A stretch of DNA of 64,000 bases from contig NZ_QDAE01000005.1 of the NCBI RefSeq assembly GCF_003075455.1, forward strand, positions 1 to 64,000. Direction: 5' to 3'. The stretch comes from Arthrobacter sp. Bz4. GTDB lineage: Bacteria > Actinomycetota > Actinomycetes > Actinomycetales > Micrococcaceae. The notes beneath the pieces are model-generated. The model was given only the letters and a program-made list of their open reading frames with translations, searched no databases and was not told the DNA's origin. Position 1 is the first letter of the stretch, and each line of letters begins with the position of its first letter. A program made the position numbers and the translations under genes. This document shows positions 26,275-35,725 of the stretch, piece by piece.

Positions 26275-28038
26275 ATGAAAAGCAGTAAAGCTTCTTCTAC
26301 CGGATCGGGATACTTCCCCGATTCCGGCCCGGATTCCGGGTCCGCGAACAGGTCCCCGGGCGCTCCAGGGTGTGCGGGTGCTGCGGGTGCTGCGGGGGCT
26401 TCGAGGATCCCGGGTGGGTATGGTGCCGCCGGGCCCCTGGGCGAGGGCTCGACCTGGACGGCACCGAAGGCATCCACCGATCCCACCGATCCCCCCGGTC
26501 CCACTGATCCTCTTGATCCGGCTGCCGAGGGTGGCCCGGCGTCGCTGCCGGCGTTGTCTGGTCAGGTGTCGGTCGAGGCGATGGTGAGGTTGAACGCTGG
26601 CCAGACCGTGAACCTGCTCAAGACGCTGTCGGTGTTGCGGTCCTGGATCGACGCGCAGGAAGCCAAAGCGGCCACCCATCTTTATGACCTGATGGCCGAG
26701 GAACACCCGTGGGCCGAAGACCAGGACCACATCCACGCCCTGGCTGCGTCGGAGATCGGTGCGGCCCTGCGCCTGCCGGAGCGCACGGCTGGTTCCCTGC
26801 TTGACCATAGTGAGCTGCTGGTCCGCGATTACCGGGCCACCCTGACCGCGTTGGAGAATGGCAGGTTATCGCGCCGTCACGCGTGGGCGGTGGTCGGGGA
26901 AGCAATCGGTATCCCGGATACCGTTCCCGCCGTGATGGCCGCATTCGAGGCCCAGCTCATCGGTCTGGCCTGCAAGACCACGGTGGCGAAGTTTTACCGC
27001 CAGGCCCAACGGTTACGTGACATCTTCCACCCAGAATCGATCACCCTGCGGCACCGGAAGGCTCTCCAGGACCGTCGCGTGTATCTGGACCCGGCGCAGG
27101 ACGGGATGGCCTGGCTTCAAGCCTTCCTGCCCACCGAACAAGCGGCCGGGATCTTCCACCGCGTCGACACCGCAGCCCGTAACCTGCAAGGCCCCGACGA
27201 GGACCGGACCCTCACCCAGTTACGCGCCGACGTCCTCGTGGATGTCCTCACCAGCGCCGGACCCACCGGACACATGAGCGACGCACCCGACCCCGCCGGC
27301 CCAGCTGGCCCAGCTGGCCCAGCTGGCCCTGCTGCTGCCGCTGGGACCGAACCTGGTACTGCCGCTGGGACCGAACCTGGTACTGCCGCTGGGACCGAAC
27401 CTGGTACTGCCGCTGGGGCCGGCCCGGGTGCTGACCGGGCCGGGCCGGGAACAGCGGACCCCGAATCGCGGACGGACAGCGGATCCGGGACGAACAGCGC
27501 ATCCGGTCAGCCGTGGGAGGCCGGCATGTATTGGGGTGTGCAGGCGAAGGTGTTTGTCACCGTCCCGGTGATGACTCTCCTCGGCGGGGATGCCCCGGGT
27601 GAGTTGGAAGGCTACGGTCCGATTGATCCCGAAACAGCACGTCAGCTCGCCGGGCACGCACCATCGTTCACCAGGATCCTCACCCACCCCTTCACCGGGG
27701 CCAGGCTTGGCGCTGATGCGACCACGTATCGGGTCCCGCAGGACCTGAAGGATGCGGTCCGGGTCAGGGACGGGACGTGTCGGCATCCGGGATGTAACCG
27801 GTTGGCGGTGTTCTGCGAACTCGACCACACCACCCCCTGGTCCCAAGGCGGCAAAACGTCCTACGGAAACTTGGCGGCCCTGTGTAAACGCCACCACATG
27901 TTCAAAACCGAAGGCTACTGGCACTACCAACAACCAGACCCCGGGACGATCATCGCGATCTCACCACTCGGCGAAACCTACCTCACCCGACCAGACCCAC
28001 CACCAGCACCACGGCCGGAAACCCCACCGCCATTCTGA
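26275..28038 (+). CDS. DUF222 / HNH endonuclease domain protein (13E12-like)
   Basis: This 587-residue protein has four parts. An N-terminal stretch of about 90 residues is rich in Gly, Pro and Ala (GCAGAAGAAGASRIPGG, DPTDPPGPTDPLDP). A helical DUF222 domain follows (about 95-330). Then comes a low-complexity linker (about 340-420) built from GPA and AAGTEPGT repeats. Last is a C-terminal HNH domain starting near residue 500 (CRHPGC, DHTTPWSQGG, LCKRHHMFK). The family, named from the mycobacterial 13E12 repeat, is multi-copy in actinobacteria; its biological role is uncertain. GGAATGGAGG before the ATG supports the start. Such genes are often mobile or recombining. Confidence 0.88.
   Translation: MKSSKASSTGSGYFPDSGPDSGSANRSPGAPGCAGAAGAAGASRIPGGYGAAGPLGEGSTWTAPKASTDPTDPPGPTDPLDPAAEGGPASLPALSGQVSVEAMVRLNAGQTVNLLKTLSVLRSWIDAQEAKAATHLYDLMAEEHPWAEDQDHIHALAASEIGAALRLPERTAGSLLDHSELLVRDYRATLTALENGRLSRRHAWAVVGEAIGIPDTVPAVMAAFEAQLIGLACKTTVAKFYRQAQRLRDIFHPESITLRHRKALQDRRVYLDPAQDGMAWLQAFLPTEQAAGIFHRVDTAARNLQGPDEDRTLTQLRADVLVDVLTSAGPTGHMSDAPDPAGPAGPAGPAGPAAAAGTEPGTAAGTEPGTAAGTEPGTAAGAGPGADRAGPGTADPESRTDSGSGTNSASGQPWEAGMYWGVQAKVFVTVPVMTLLGGDAPGELEGYGPIDPETARQLAGHAPSFTRILTHPFTGARLGADATTYRVPQDLKDAVRVRDGTCRHPGCNRLAVFCELDHTTPWSQGGKTSYGNLAALCKRHHMFKTEGYWHYQQPDPGTIIAISPLGETYLTRPDPPPAPRPETPPPF
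27337..27408 (+). repeat. Three perfect 24-bp tandem repeats inside the HNH gene
   Basis: Units at 27337-27360, 27361-27384 and 27385-27408 are identical and encode AAGTEPGT three times. A fourth, decayed unit follows, and a 9-bp CAGCTGGCC-type array encoding GPA lies just before (about 27300-27328). Because the unit is a multiple of three, copy-number change would alter linker length without breaking the frame. Confidence 0.9.
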
Positions 28039-28058
28039 GCAGTGTCTGCCTAGATGCA

Positions 28059-28074
28059 CCCCGCTGCTGCGGGG
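28059..28074. terminator. Short GC hairpin between convergent genes
   Basis: CCCCGC (28059-28064) and GCGGGG (28069-28074) form a 6-bp stem with a TGCT loop, 21 bp after the HNH gene stop and 27 bp beyond the end of the convergent PspC gene. There is no U-tract, so termination is plausible but weakly supported. Confidence 0.4.
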
Positions 28075-28100
28075 CGCCCCCTACTTCACTACGGCGTTCG

Positions 28101-28343
28101 TTACCGGCTGGCGATGATCTTCTGCAACGCTACGGTGCCGTCCGTCTTGGGAAGGAGCAGCCACGCCACGAAGTACATCGGGATGCTGATGAACGGCAGG
28201 AGGAAACTCAGGAGGATGCCGATCCGGACGTACGCGACTGGCCAGTTGAACTGCAGTGCGATGCCGGAAGCAATCCCGCCGAGCCACCCGCCCGGGGCAC
28301 GCTTGATGGGTGATTTACGGAGAATATCGAAGAATTTGTCCAT
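28101..28343 (-). CDS. Small PspC-domain membrane protein
   Basis: The 80-residue protein is one PspC domain: SPIKRAPGGWLGGIASGIA, then a two-part hydrophobic region with VRIGILLSFLLPFISIP and MYFVAWLLLP. In proteobacteria PspC is an envelope-stress sensor of the phage-shock system. Short actinobacterial versions are common but little studied. It is the third of three same-strand genes (28.1-30.1 kb), divergent from a PspC-fused histidine kinase, so a shared stress-response role is likely. Confidence 0.85.
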   Translation of the reverse strand: MDKFFDILRKSPIKRAPGGWLGGIASGIALQFNWPVAYVRIGILLSFLLPFISIPMYFVAWLLLPKTDGTVALQKIIASR

Positions 28344-28368
28344 GATTTAGGCTAACCCGTTTCGGTAG

Positions 28369-28602
28369 TCAGTGGTGGTTGGATTTGCGGCCGGTCATTG
28401 AGATCAGACCGCCGACCACGAGGGCCACCCCGGTGCCGACCAGTAAACCGATCAGCACCAGACCGGTGTCCAGGTTGATGTCAACAAGTTGAGACAGCAG
28501 CACCAGAATTCCCACCGCGATCGCTATCAGCCCCCAGACCACGGTGCCGGCGCGGACTGATTTCCCGCCGTCGTTCTTGGCAGTGTACCCAGTGGTGCTC
28601 AT
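28369..28602 (-). CDS. Small two-helix membrane protein in the PspC cassette
   Basis: The 77-residue protein has two hydrophobic helices, about residues 22-40 and 46-66, ending TGRKSNHH. I do not recognise a specific family. It resembles the transmembrane repeat seen near the C-terminus of actinobacterial PspC/LiaF-like proteins. Its start overlaps the stop of the larger PspC protein by four bases, so it is translationally coupled to it. It precedes the small PspC gene by 25 bp. Confidence 0.75.
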   Translation of the reverse strand: MSTTGYTAKNDGGKSVRAGTVVWGLIAIAVGILVLLSQLVDINLDTGLVLIGLLVGTGVALVVGGLISMTGRKSNHH

Positions 28603-30065
28603 CGCGAGATGCCTCCTACGTTTTCAAGTTCGGTTTGGGTGGCGGCCACCGTGGTGTGGCTCATGGCGCCGCGGATTTCGAGGATGATCCTCGGTCCGGA
28701 GGCGTCCTGGTTCAAATCGATCTGCGCGGGATGCCACATGCCGCCAGCCGTCGCTTCCTGGCCGTTATCCACGGTGCTGAGAGCTCCGAGAGCGATTGAG
28801 GAGCGCACCTCGACCGGGACGTCGTCGGGAATCAGGATTCCCACATTTCCAGCGAGGGAGTTAACTGGGACCACCAGGTCTTCGTCGAGGTTGGCCAGGT
28901 TGCTGAGATCAACTGTGCCCTGACCCGCAACCACGGTGTATCCGTCGCTGGCAGGCCTCTCGGTGGTGGGACTCCAGACGGCACTGCTGCCGATCGTGAG
29001 AGCTCCCGTGCCTAGGGTTGAGCCGGTCACCACTGCTGCCGCCATGCCGACTGCAGCCATGAAGCCGAGGAAGCCTGAGGTGCGGCCGCGGAGACCCAGC
29101 GTCACGATGCCCAATCCGAGCAGGATCAGGCCAGCGGCGATCGCTACCGGGATCGCTGAGTTGCCCAGGCTGAAAATTCCGGTGTAGTCGAGGACCAGGA
29201 CGGCGCCGACGGCGATGAGTGCGCCACCCAGGTAGAGAGCCAGTTCGGCGCCGCTCGGCTTGGGGACCGGAGGTTTCTGCGGCACAGGCGGTCTCTGCCT
29301 TGGAGCCGGGAGCGGTGGCAGCTCACTGTACAGAGGTGGTGGGGTTAGGGTGCCCGGCGGGCGGCCCGGTTTGTCGGTGGCGACAGTGTGAGTCGAGCTG
29401 GTGTGGGCCCCGGCGGGTGGCGCGCTTGCAGTTCCTGGGGCGTCCGTCTTCTTGTTCGACATAGTGACCACCACATAAATCCCAAAGATAACGGCGCCGA
29501 TCCAGAAGATGGTCCAGAAAAATGCACCACCACCACCGTCGTCGACGAAGAACGGAAAGTTGGGGCGGCCGATTCCCACAACCGTCAGGATCAGGGCGCC
29601 GGTCATGCCTGAGGTCCAGCTGCCCCGCGCCGCGGATTCGAGGTGGATGCGTCCGTCTGGTTCGGGCAGCAGCGCCCACGCGAGGCCGTACAGCAGGACC
29701 CCCACGCCGCCGAAGATTGCCAGCAGGATAAACCCGCCCCGGATGAGGACCGGGTCCAGGCCGGTCCGGACCGCGATACCGCTGGCGACCCCGCCGATCC
29801 AGCGGTCCTGACCCCTGACGATGCCAAGGCCACGAAGCCAGCCAAAGAAGTTGGTGGAGGCTGCTGGGGGTGTGTCGGCCCGAGGCGTCCCTCCGGGAGC
29901 GCTGTCTGGGTCAGGCATGCCGTTGACGGCGGGAGGAGCCTCGCCTGCGGGCTGGTCCCGGGGGCTGAAGTCCTGACCGTGTCCGGCAGTCGACTCCACG
30001 GGATCGGGTGTTGCTTCAATCGGAGGGTTATCCGAGTGGTCGTTCGGGTCCTGATGCGAATTCAT
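28599..30065 (-). CDS. PspC-domain protein with LiaF-like C-terminal region
   Basis: The 488-residue protein starts with about 70 polar, Pro/Gly-rich residues. A PspC domain follows (RGQDRWIGGVASGIAVRTGLDP and LLYGLAWALLPEPDG), then further membrane helices between residues about 130 and 350. It ends in a soluble beta-rich domain with VDLSNL and NVGILIPDDVPVEVRSSIALG, which resembles the LiaF/toastrack C-terminus. LiaF-type proteins restrain a partner kinase until envelope stress occurs. Here a PspC-fused kinase and regulator are transcribed divergently, so it is a candidate inhibitor or co-sensor. Confidence 0.8.
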   Translation of the reverse strand: MNSHQDPNDHSDNPPIEATPDPVESTAGHGQDFSPRDQPAGEAPPAVNGMPDPDSAPGGTPRADTPPAASTNFFGWLRGLGIVRGQDRWIGGVASGIAVRTGLDPVLIRGGFILLAIFGGVGVLLYGLAWALLPEPDGRIHLESAARGSWTSGMTGALILTVVGIGRPNFPFFVDDGGGGAFFWTIFWIGAVIFGIYVVVTMSNKKTDAPGTASAPPAGAHTSSTHTVATDKPGRPPGTLTPPPLYSELPPLPAPRQRPPVPQKPPVPKPSGAELALYLGGALIAVGAVLVLDYTGIFSLGNSAIPVAIAAGLILLGLGIVTLGLRGRTSGFLGFMAAVGMAAAVVTGSTLGTGALTIGSSAVWSPTTERPASDGYTVVAGQGTVDLSNLANLDEDLVVPVNSLAGNVGILIPDDVPVEVRSSIALGALSTVDNGQEATAGGMWHPAQIDLNQDASGPRIILEIRGAMSHTTVAATQTELENVGGISR

Positions 30066-30189
30066 ACCTCAATCCTGTCGGCAGGGGAACAGAGTTTCTA
30101 TCGGGGGCTACCCTGACCTGTCCCTGAGGGGCACCTGACTTTCCCTGAATCCCGCACCAGTCGGCCCGGGATCGTGTTTGGATTGGGTC

Positions 30190-31503
30190 ATGAGACCAGC
30201 CCTGCTTCGCTCCAACGACGCGATGATCGCCGGTGTGTGCGCGGGACTTGCCGCCCACCTCGGCATCACGGTCAACGTGGCACGGATCGCCATGGTGGGC
30301 CTGGCATTTGCCGGCGGGGCAGGGATCTTCCTCTATGGCTGGTTGTGGGTGCTGGTCCCCACCCAGGAGGAACAACTCCGTCGGGCCCCCACCCCAGTGG
30401 GCCCCCGCCTCACCTTCCCGACGTCCCAGGGGGCTGCTGGTGGGGCCACCAGCAGCTTCGTAGGGAGTTCCACAAGCCCAATGGTGAGCCCGACGGCGGA
30501 TCCCTCGGCTGGGTCGCGCGGCAGCACTCAATCCCTCATCGGTAAACGCGAAGTTCTGCTCGGCACTGCACTTTTGCTGGTGGCGGCAGTGGCGATTGCC
30601 CAGCAGCTTGGCGCCAACCTGCCGCTCGACACCCTGCTGCCGGTCGGTGTGGTGGTCACCGGGGCAGTACTGGCCTGGACCCAACTGGACGAGACACGCC
30701 GTGCTGGCCTGATGAACCGTGCCGGGGCATCGCAGGCCGGAGGTCTGGCCCGGCTGGTAGCCGGGCTGCTGTTAGTGACTGTTGGAGTGCTGATCATGGT
30801 TTCCGGGTCCATCTCCTGGGAACTCACCTGGTCAACACTGATAGCCACGGGAGCGGTGCTGGCTGGGGTCTTTCTGGTGTTGGCCCCGTGGGGGCTGAAG
30901 TTCTGGCGGGATCTCGAAACCGAAAGATCGGGGCGGGCCAGAGAAACTGAACGGGCCGAAATCGCCGCCCATCTCCATGATTCGGTGCTGCAGACCCTCG
31001 CGCTGATCCAGAACCGGGCGGGCTCCGAACAGGATGTGGTCCGGCTGGCCCGAGCGCAGGAACGTGAGTTGCGAAACTGGCTGTACGCCGATGCCACCCA
31101 GCAGTCTGGAAACCTGGCGGAGCGGATCCGCGCCCTCGCCGCCGAGATCGAGGATAGCTACGGCACTCCCATCGACGTAGTGGTTGTGGGGGACGCTGAA
31201 CTCTCCGCGCGGCAGGAGATTCTGGCGCAGGCAGCCCGCGAGGCGGTGCTCAACGCCGCGAAACACGCGGGGGGCAACATTTCCGTGTACCTGGAGGCCG
31301 GCCCGACCGGATCGACGATCTTCGTCAGGGATCGGGGCAGCGGGTTCGATCCGGAGACCATTCCGGAGGATCGGATGGGGATCCGCGTCTCCCTGTATAG
31401 CCGGATGGACCGACACGGAGGTGAGGTGTCCATCCGCAGTAACTCGGAAGGCACCGAGGTTAAGCTGGTGATGCCAGAAAAGGAAGCAGACGGTGCGCAG
31501 TGA
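30190..31503 (+). CDS. PspC-fused sensor histidine kinase (LiaS/DesK-like)
   Basis: The 437-residue protein has an N-terminal PspC domain (SNDAMIAGVCAGLAAHLGI, GIFLYGWLWVLVP), four more membrane helices, and then a kinase core. The phosphoacceptor is about H263 in AHLHDSVLQTL, followed by EAVLNAAKHAGG and RDRGSGFDPE of the ATPase domain. I took the ATG at 30190 over a TTG four codons earlier. It overlaps the regulator gene by a GTGA junction. It is predicted to sense envelope or membrane stress with the PspC/LiaF-like proteins encoded on the other strand. The ~125-bp divergent gap is the natural control region. Confidence 0.9.
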   Translation: MRPALLRSNDAMIAGVCAGLAAHLGITVNVARIAMVGLAFAGGAGIFLYGWLWVLVPTQEEQLRRAPTPVGPRLTFPTSQGAAGGATSSFVGSSTSPMVSPTADPSAGSRGSTQSLIGKREVLLGTALLLVAAVAIAQQLGANLPLDTLLPVGVVVTGAVLAWTQLDETRRAGLMNRAGASQAGGLARLVAGLLLVTVGVLIMVSGSISWELTWSTLIATGAVLAGVFLVLAPWGLKFWRDLETERSGRARETERAEIAAHLHDSVLQTLALIQNRAGSEQDVVRLARAQERELRNWLYADATQQSGNLAERIRALAAEIEDSYGTPIDVVVVGDAELSARQEILAQAAREAVLNAAKHAGGNISVYLEAGPTGSTIFVRDRGSGFDPETIPEDRMGIRVSLYSRMDRHGGEVSIRSNSEGTEVKLVMPEKEADGAQ

Positions 31504-32159
31504 ATGATCCCCAGCAACCAATCACGGTGGTCGTGGTTGATGACCACGCCATCTTCCGATCCGGTCTTCGCGCCGACCTCGACAGCCGAATCACAGTTCT
31601 TGCAGAAGCCGCCGGAGTAGCTGAAGCCATTGCTGCCATCCACGAGCACCGGCCGCAGGTGGTGCTCCTGGATGTGCACCTGCCGGGCGGTTCCGGCGGC
31701 GGCGGTGCCGAGGTTATCGCGGGCTGTACTGCCCTGCTCGCGGGCACGCGGTTCCTGGCGCTGAGCGTGTCAGACGCGGCAGAGGACGTGGTGACTGTGA
31801 TCCGTGCCGGTGCCAGGGGATATGTCACCAAGACCATATCCGGCCCCGAGATTTCCGACGCCGTGCTGAGGGTTGCCTCCGGGGACGCCGTGTTCTCGCC
31901 GCGGCTGGCCGGTTTTGTCCTTGACGCCTTCGGCACCGCGGCAGTCGCCTCGGTGGATAGCGAACTGGACCGGCTTTCGGCCCGCGAACTCGAGGTGATG
32001 CGCCTCATCGCCCGCGGCTACAGCTACAAAGAGGTCGCCAAGGAGCTGTTCATCTCCATCAAGACGGTCGAAACGCACGTATCGGCGGTGCTACGAAAGC
32101 TCCAGCTGTCCTCCCGGCATGAACTCACCCGGTGGGCCGCCGAACGGCGACTCCTCTAG
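31500..32159 (+). CDS. LuxR/NarL-family response regulator
   Basis: The 219-residue protein has a receiver with D58 (VVLLDVHLPGGSGG). The C-terminal LuxR helix-turn-helix reads LSARELEVMRLIARGYSY and FISIKTVETHVSAVLRKL-like sequence. The GTG start overlaps the kinase stop, so the pair is coupled. The likely targets are the divergent PspC genes and its own operon, by analogy with Lia-type systems. Confidence 0.92.
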   Translation: MNDPQQPITVVVVDDHAIFRSGLRADLDSRITVLAEAAGVAEAIAAIHEHRPQVVLLDVHLPGGSGGGGAEVIAGCTALLAGTRFLALSVSDAAEDVVTVIRAGARGYVTKTISGPEISDAVLRVASGDAVFSPRLAGFVLDAFGTAAVASVDSELDRLSARELEVMRLIARGYSYKEVAKELFISIKTVETHVSAVLRKLQLSSRHELTRWAAERRLL

Positions 32160-32212
32160 CGCCCGGGCGGCTGGCCGGGAGGACACTGTGCAAACTACTG
32201 CGCCGTCGTTAA

Positions 32213-33460
32213 TTACTGCGCCGTGGCGAGGAACTCCTGCAGGCGACCGACGCCGGTGGCGAGGTCAGCATCACCCAAGGCATAGGACAGCCGAAGGTAC
32301 CCACTGGGGCCGAACGCTTCACCCGGCACCACCGCCACCTCGACCTTGTCCAGAATCAGCGCGGCCAGCTCAGCTGAGCTCGCTGGCCGAATCCCTCCCA
32401 GTTCGCGACCCAGCAGAGACCGAACGTCAGCGTAGGCATAGAAGGCGCCTTTGGGGACCGGGCACTCGACGCCGTCGATCGCGTTCAGCCCCTCCACCAT
32501 CGCAATCCGCCGTCGGTCAAACGCCACCTTCATCTCGTTAACTGCTGTCAACGGGCCGGACACTGCGGCCAAGGCCGCCATCTGGGGTACGTTCGAGACA
32601 TTGGACGTGGCATGGGACTGCAGGTTGGTGGCGGCCTTCACCACGTCCTTCGGCCCGATCATCCAGCCCACCCGCCAGCCGGTCATGGCGTAGGTCTTTG
32701 CGACGCCGTTGAGGATCACCATTCGGTCGCCAATTGCAGGTGACGCAGTGGCAATGGAGGTGAACGGGACGCCGTCGTACGTGAGGTGCTCGTAGATTTC
32801 GTCGGTAACTACCCACAGGTCATGCCCCGCAGCCCAATCGCCGATTTCCTTCACCTGGTCCGGGCTGTAAACCGCTCCGGTGGGGTTGGATGGGGAAACA
32901 AACAGCAGAATTTTGGTGCGCGGGGTCAGCGCAGCCTCCAACTGGTCGACGGTCACCAGGTAGCCCTGCTCGGGTCCGGCAAACACCTCCACCGGAACGC
33001 CGCCAGCCAACCGGATAGCCTCGGGGTAGGTGGTCCAGAACGGTGTGGGAACCAGAACCTCGTCTCCGGGATCGAGCAAGGTGGCGAAGGATTCATAGAC
33101 GGCCTGCTTGCCACCGTTGGTGACAAGCACCTGGGCCGGATCAACCGTGTAGCCCGAGTCCCTCAGTGTCTTCTCGGCGATGGCCTGCTTCAGTTCGGGA
33201 AGCCCCCCTGCAGGCGAGTACCTGTGGAAACGGGGCTGCCGTGCCGCGTCGATCGCCGCTTCCACAATGTAGTCGGGTGTAGGAAAATCGGGTTCGCCAG
33301 CACCAAACCCAATTACCGGACGGCCGGCGGCCTTAAGCGCCTTCGCCTTGGCATCGACAGCGAGTGTCGCCGATTCAGCGATGGCGGCAATTCGCTTCGA
33401 GATCCGCCGTCGTGGCTCGTTCGGGGCGTCCTGCGTCTGGGCGTCAGGGGTGGCAGTCAT
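32213..33460 (-). CDS. PLP-dependent aminotransferase, aspartate/aromatic class I
   Basis: This 415-residue fold-type I aminotransferase has the PLP lysine at K255 in [23 protein letters not shown], and the C-terminal [17 protein letters not shown] with the substrate-binding arginine. It is of the Ib aspartate aminotransferase class, which converts aspartate and 2-oxoglutarate to oxaloacetate and glutamate. Some members also act on prephenate or aromatic acids. It is monocistronic, convergent with the regulator gene and divergent from tRNA-Trp. Confidence 0.9.
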   Translation of the reverse strand: MTATPDAQTQDAPNEPRRRISKRIAAIAESATLAVDAKAKALKAAGRPVIGFGAGEPDFPTPDYIVEAAIDAARQPRFHRYSPAGGLPELKQAIAEKTLRDSGYTVDPAQVLVTNGGKQAVYESFATLLDPGDEVLVPTPFWTTYPEAIRLAGGVPVEVFAGPEQGYLVTVDQLEAALTPRTKILLFVSPSNPTGAVYSPDQVKEIGDWAAGHDLWVVTDEIYEHLTYDGVPFTSIATASPAIGDRMVILNGVAKTYAMTGWRVGWMIGPKDVVKAATNLQSHATSNVSNVPQMAALAAVSGPLTAVNEMKVAFDRRRIAMVEGLNAIDGVECPVPKGAFYAYADVRSLLGRELGGIRPASSAELAALILDKVEVAVVPGEAFGPSGYLRLSYALGDADLATGVGRLQEFLATAQ

Positions 33461-33708
33461 GGTGTTCCCTTAGAGTTGGTGGTGCAGTGGACTGTGACGT
33501 GATTCCAGCTTAGGCCGAAGACGCCGTCCGGCCACGTTACTGTCGCACAACTCAGCCTTTTTCGGGCACTTCTAGCGGTCCAGGCGGTTCGCCGGGTCTT
33601 CCGGTTCGACGCCGGGGCGGACATTGCGTAGACTTATTCCTCGGTGTTGAAATCGCCATGATGGTTCGTGCCTGCGTTAGCGTAGTCGGATCGGCGGAAT
33701 CAATCCAT

Positions 33709-33781
33709 AGGGTAGTGGCGCAATTGGTAGCGCAGCGGTCTCCAAAACCGCAGGTTGCAGGTTCGAGTCCTGTCTGCCCTG
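33709..33781 (+). tRNA. trnW: tRNA-Trp (anticodon CCA)
   Basis: The 73-nt cloverleaf folds by eye: acceptor arms AGGGTAG and CTGCCCT, a D-loop with GGTAGCGCA, anticodon stem GCGGT/ACCGC with loop CTCCAAA (CCA at 33742-33744), and TTCGAGTC in the T arm, with G as the discriminator base. CCA is not encoded. tRNA-Trp directly before secE is the standard actinobacterial order. Confidence 0.97.
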
Positions 33782-33847
33782 CGCATTCGACGTAGCAAGA
33801 GAGTCCTCACGGACTACAGAAACCGACACAAATGGAAGAGGTTGAAG

Positions 33848-34105
33848 GTGACCGAAACGGCTGCGGGCAGCCCCCAGGGTGGCCCTTCCGAGAAGAACAC
33901 TCCCAAACGGGGTTTCTTCGGCCGAATCATCCTCTTCGTGCGGCAGGTTGTCTCTGAGCTCAAGAAGGTAGTTGTACCGACCCGCAGGGAACTCGTGCGG
34001 TACACCATCACCGTGATGGTCTTCGTGATCATCATGATGCTGATTGTGACCGCCCTGGACTTCCTGTTCGGGACGGCTGCGGTATGGGTCTTCGGCGGCG
34101 CATAG
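33848..34105 (+). CDS. secE: Preprotein translocase subunit SecE
   Basis: SecE is an essential component of the SecYEG channel. The 85-residue protein has a polar N-terminus, the amphipathic segment RQVVSELKKVVVPTRREL, and one membrane helix (about residues 54-78), as in single-helix bacterial SecE. I used the GTG at 33848, with GAGG/GAAG just upstream. The longer frame from 33755 would run into the tRNA. nusG follows. Confidence 0.95.
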   Translation: MTETAAGSPQGGPSEKNTPKRGFFGRIILFVRQVVSELKKVVVPTRRELVRYTITVMVFVIIMMLIVTALDFLFGTAAVWVFGGA

Positions 34106-34164
34106 CGAGACCCGCGCGGTAATGCAGTAAACAAGCTGAAGAATTTTAGAAAGCAGGCAGCTAG

Positions 34165-35019
34165 GTGTCCGAGCAAGAACTCGAACGGCAGATCACTTCT
34201 GTTGAGGATGATCTGGAGAACGAGGATCAGGTAGCTGATTCCGGAGTCGAAGCGACCCCGGCTGACAGCGATGCCTCGGCCGACGGCGAGACGGAGTCCC
34301 CAGTGGAACCTTTCGAAGGCGAAACTGAAGAATCCACCGAGACCGCAGAATCCACCGATGTCGAAACCGACGTCGATGATTCCGAGCCGGCCGCCGACGA
34401 GGATGCCGCTCCGGCGGAAGATCCGGTGGCACTTTTCAAGGCGCAGCTCCGCCGGCAGGAGGGTGACTGGTATGTCATCCACTCCTATGCGGGTTACGAG
34501 AACCGCGTGAAAGCGAACCTCGAGACTCGTATCCAGACCCTGGACATGGAAGAGCACATCTTCGAAATCCAGGTGCCGATGGAGGAAGTGGTGGAGATCA
34601 AGAACACCACCCGCAAAATCGTCAACCGGGTCCGTATTCCCGGTTACGTGCTCGTCCGCATGGACCTCACCGACGCATCGTGGGGTGCCGTCCGGCACAC
34701 CCCGGGAGTCACCGGCTTTGTGGGTAACGCCCACAACCCGGTGCCACTGAGCCTCGGTGAAGTGTTCTCCATGCTCGAGCACACAGTGGTCCACACCGAT
34801 CCTGAATCGGGCAAGCCAGCGAAGAACCAGCTCACCCCAGCGACGGTCAACTTCGAAGTAGGCGAGCCGGTCACGGTCAACGAGGGCCCATTCGAGACCC
34901 TGCAGGCGACAATTTCCGAGATCAAACCGGAGTCCCAGCAGCTGGTTGTTCTGGTGTCGATCTTCGAGCGCGAAACCCCGGTGACGCTCTCGTTCAGCCA
35001 GGTCACCAAGCTGCAGTAA
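34165..35019 (+). CDS. nusG: Transcription termination/antitermination factor NusG
   Basis: The 284-residue protein has about 95 acidic, low-complexity N-terminal residues, common in actinobacterial NusG. The NGN domain follows ([42 protein letters not shown]), then a C-terminal KOW domain ([16 protein letters not shown]). NusG binds RNA polymerase and links it to Rho or the ribosome. The GTG at 34165 follows secE by 59 bp. Confidence 0.96.
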   Translation: MSEQELERQITSVEDDLENEDQVADSGVEATPADSDASADGETESPVEPFEGETEESTETAESTDVETDVDDSEPAADEDAAPAEDPVALFKAQLRRQEGDWYVIHSYAGYENRVKANLETRIQTLDMEEHIFEIQVPMEEVVEIKNTTRKIVNRVRIPGYVLVRMDLTDASWGAVRHTPGVTGFVGNAHNPVPLSLGEVFSMLEHTVVHTDPESGKPAKNQLTPATVNFEVGEPVTVNEGPFETLQATISEIKPESQQLVVLVSIFERETPVTLSFSQVTKLQ

Positions 35020-35141
35020 TCAAGCTTCGTACCGCCCGGGCCGGCTTAGCCCAGGTGGTGCGGTAGGTCATCACGCCATGGTGACCAACAACCCATGGGA
35101 CGCTCCTGTCCTGTGGACGTAATGTGAAAGAAGGACCCTTC

Positions 35142-35573
35142 ATGGCCCCCAAGAAAAAGGTCACCGGCCTGATCAAGTTGCAGATCAATGCGGGCGCCGC
35201 TAACCCGGCACCACCCATTGGCCCAGCACTTGGCCAGCACGGCGTCAACATCATGGAATTCTGCAAGGCGTACAACGCTGCAACAGAATCCCAGCGCGGA
35301 AACGTCATCCCCGTTGAAATCACCGTGTATGAGGATCGCTCATTCACGTTCATCACCAAGACCCCTCCAGCTGCCGAGCTCATCAAGAAGGCTGCCGGAG
35401 TTGCCAAGGGTTCCGCAACGCCGCACACCGTCAAGGTTGCCAAGCTGAGCAAGGACCAGGTCAACGAGATCGCCACCATGAAAATGGAAGACCTCAACGC
35501 CAACGATGTCGAGGCAGCAGCCAAGATCATCGCCGGTACCGCCCGCTCAATGGGTATCACGGTAGAAGGCTAA
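35142..35573 (+). CDS. rplK: 50S ribosomal protein L11
   Basis: The 143-residue protein begins [24 protein letters not shown]-like (key LIKLQI.AG.A.PAPP), with [17 protein letters not shown], and ends with [16 protein letters not shown]11 binds the GTPase-associated rRNA region and is the thiostrepton contact. I used the ATG at 35142 with AAGGA eight bases upstream, rather than 35124. The 122-bp gap from nusG has no other gene. Confidence 0.97.
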
Positions 35574-35725
35574 AGCCTTTCACCCACCGCTCGGCGAAGC
35601 GATTCACCGTGCACCTCACAAAGAAAACGTAGACGCGAGAACCGCCAACTTGGCGGAATCGAGCGTCGGAGTGTGGCAGGGCCCGCGCGGTCCGCAGACC
35701 ACAACTGCATAAGGAGAAAAAGCAG

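Noticed and set aside
26020-26808. 262-codon minus frame opposite the HNH gene
   Set aside because: It mirrors the Gly/Pro-rich coding strand, crosses the intergenic palindrome and lacks domain features.
32119-32541. 140-codon forward frame after the response regulator
   Set aside because: It is the antisense of the aminotransferase 3' end and low-complexity.
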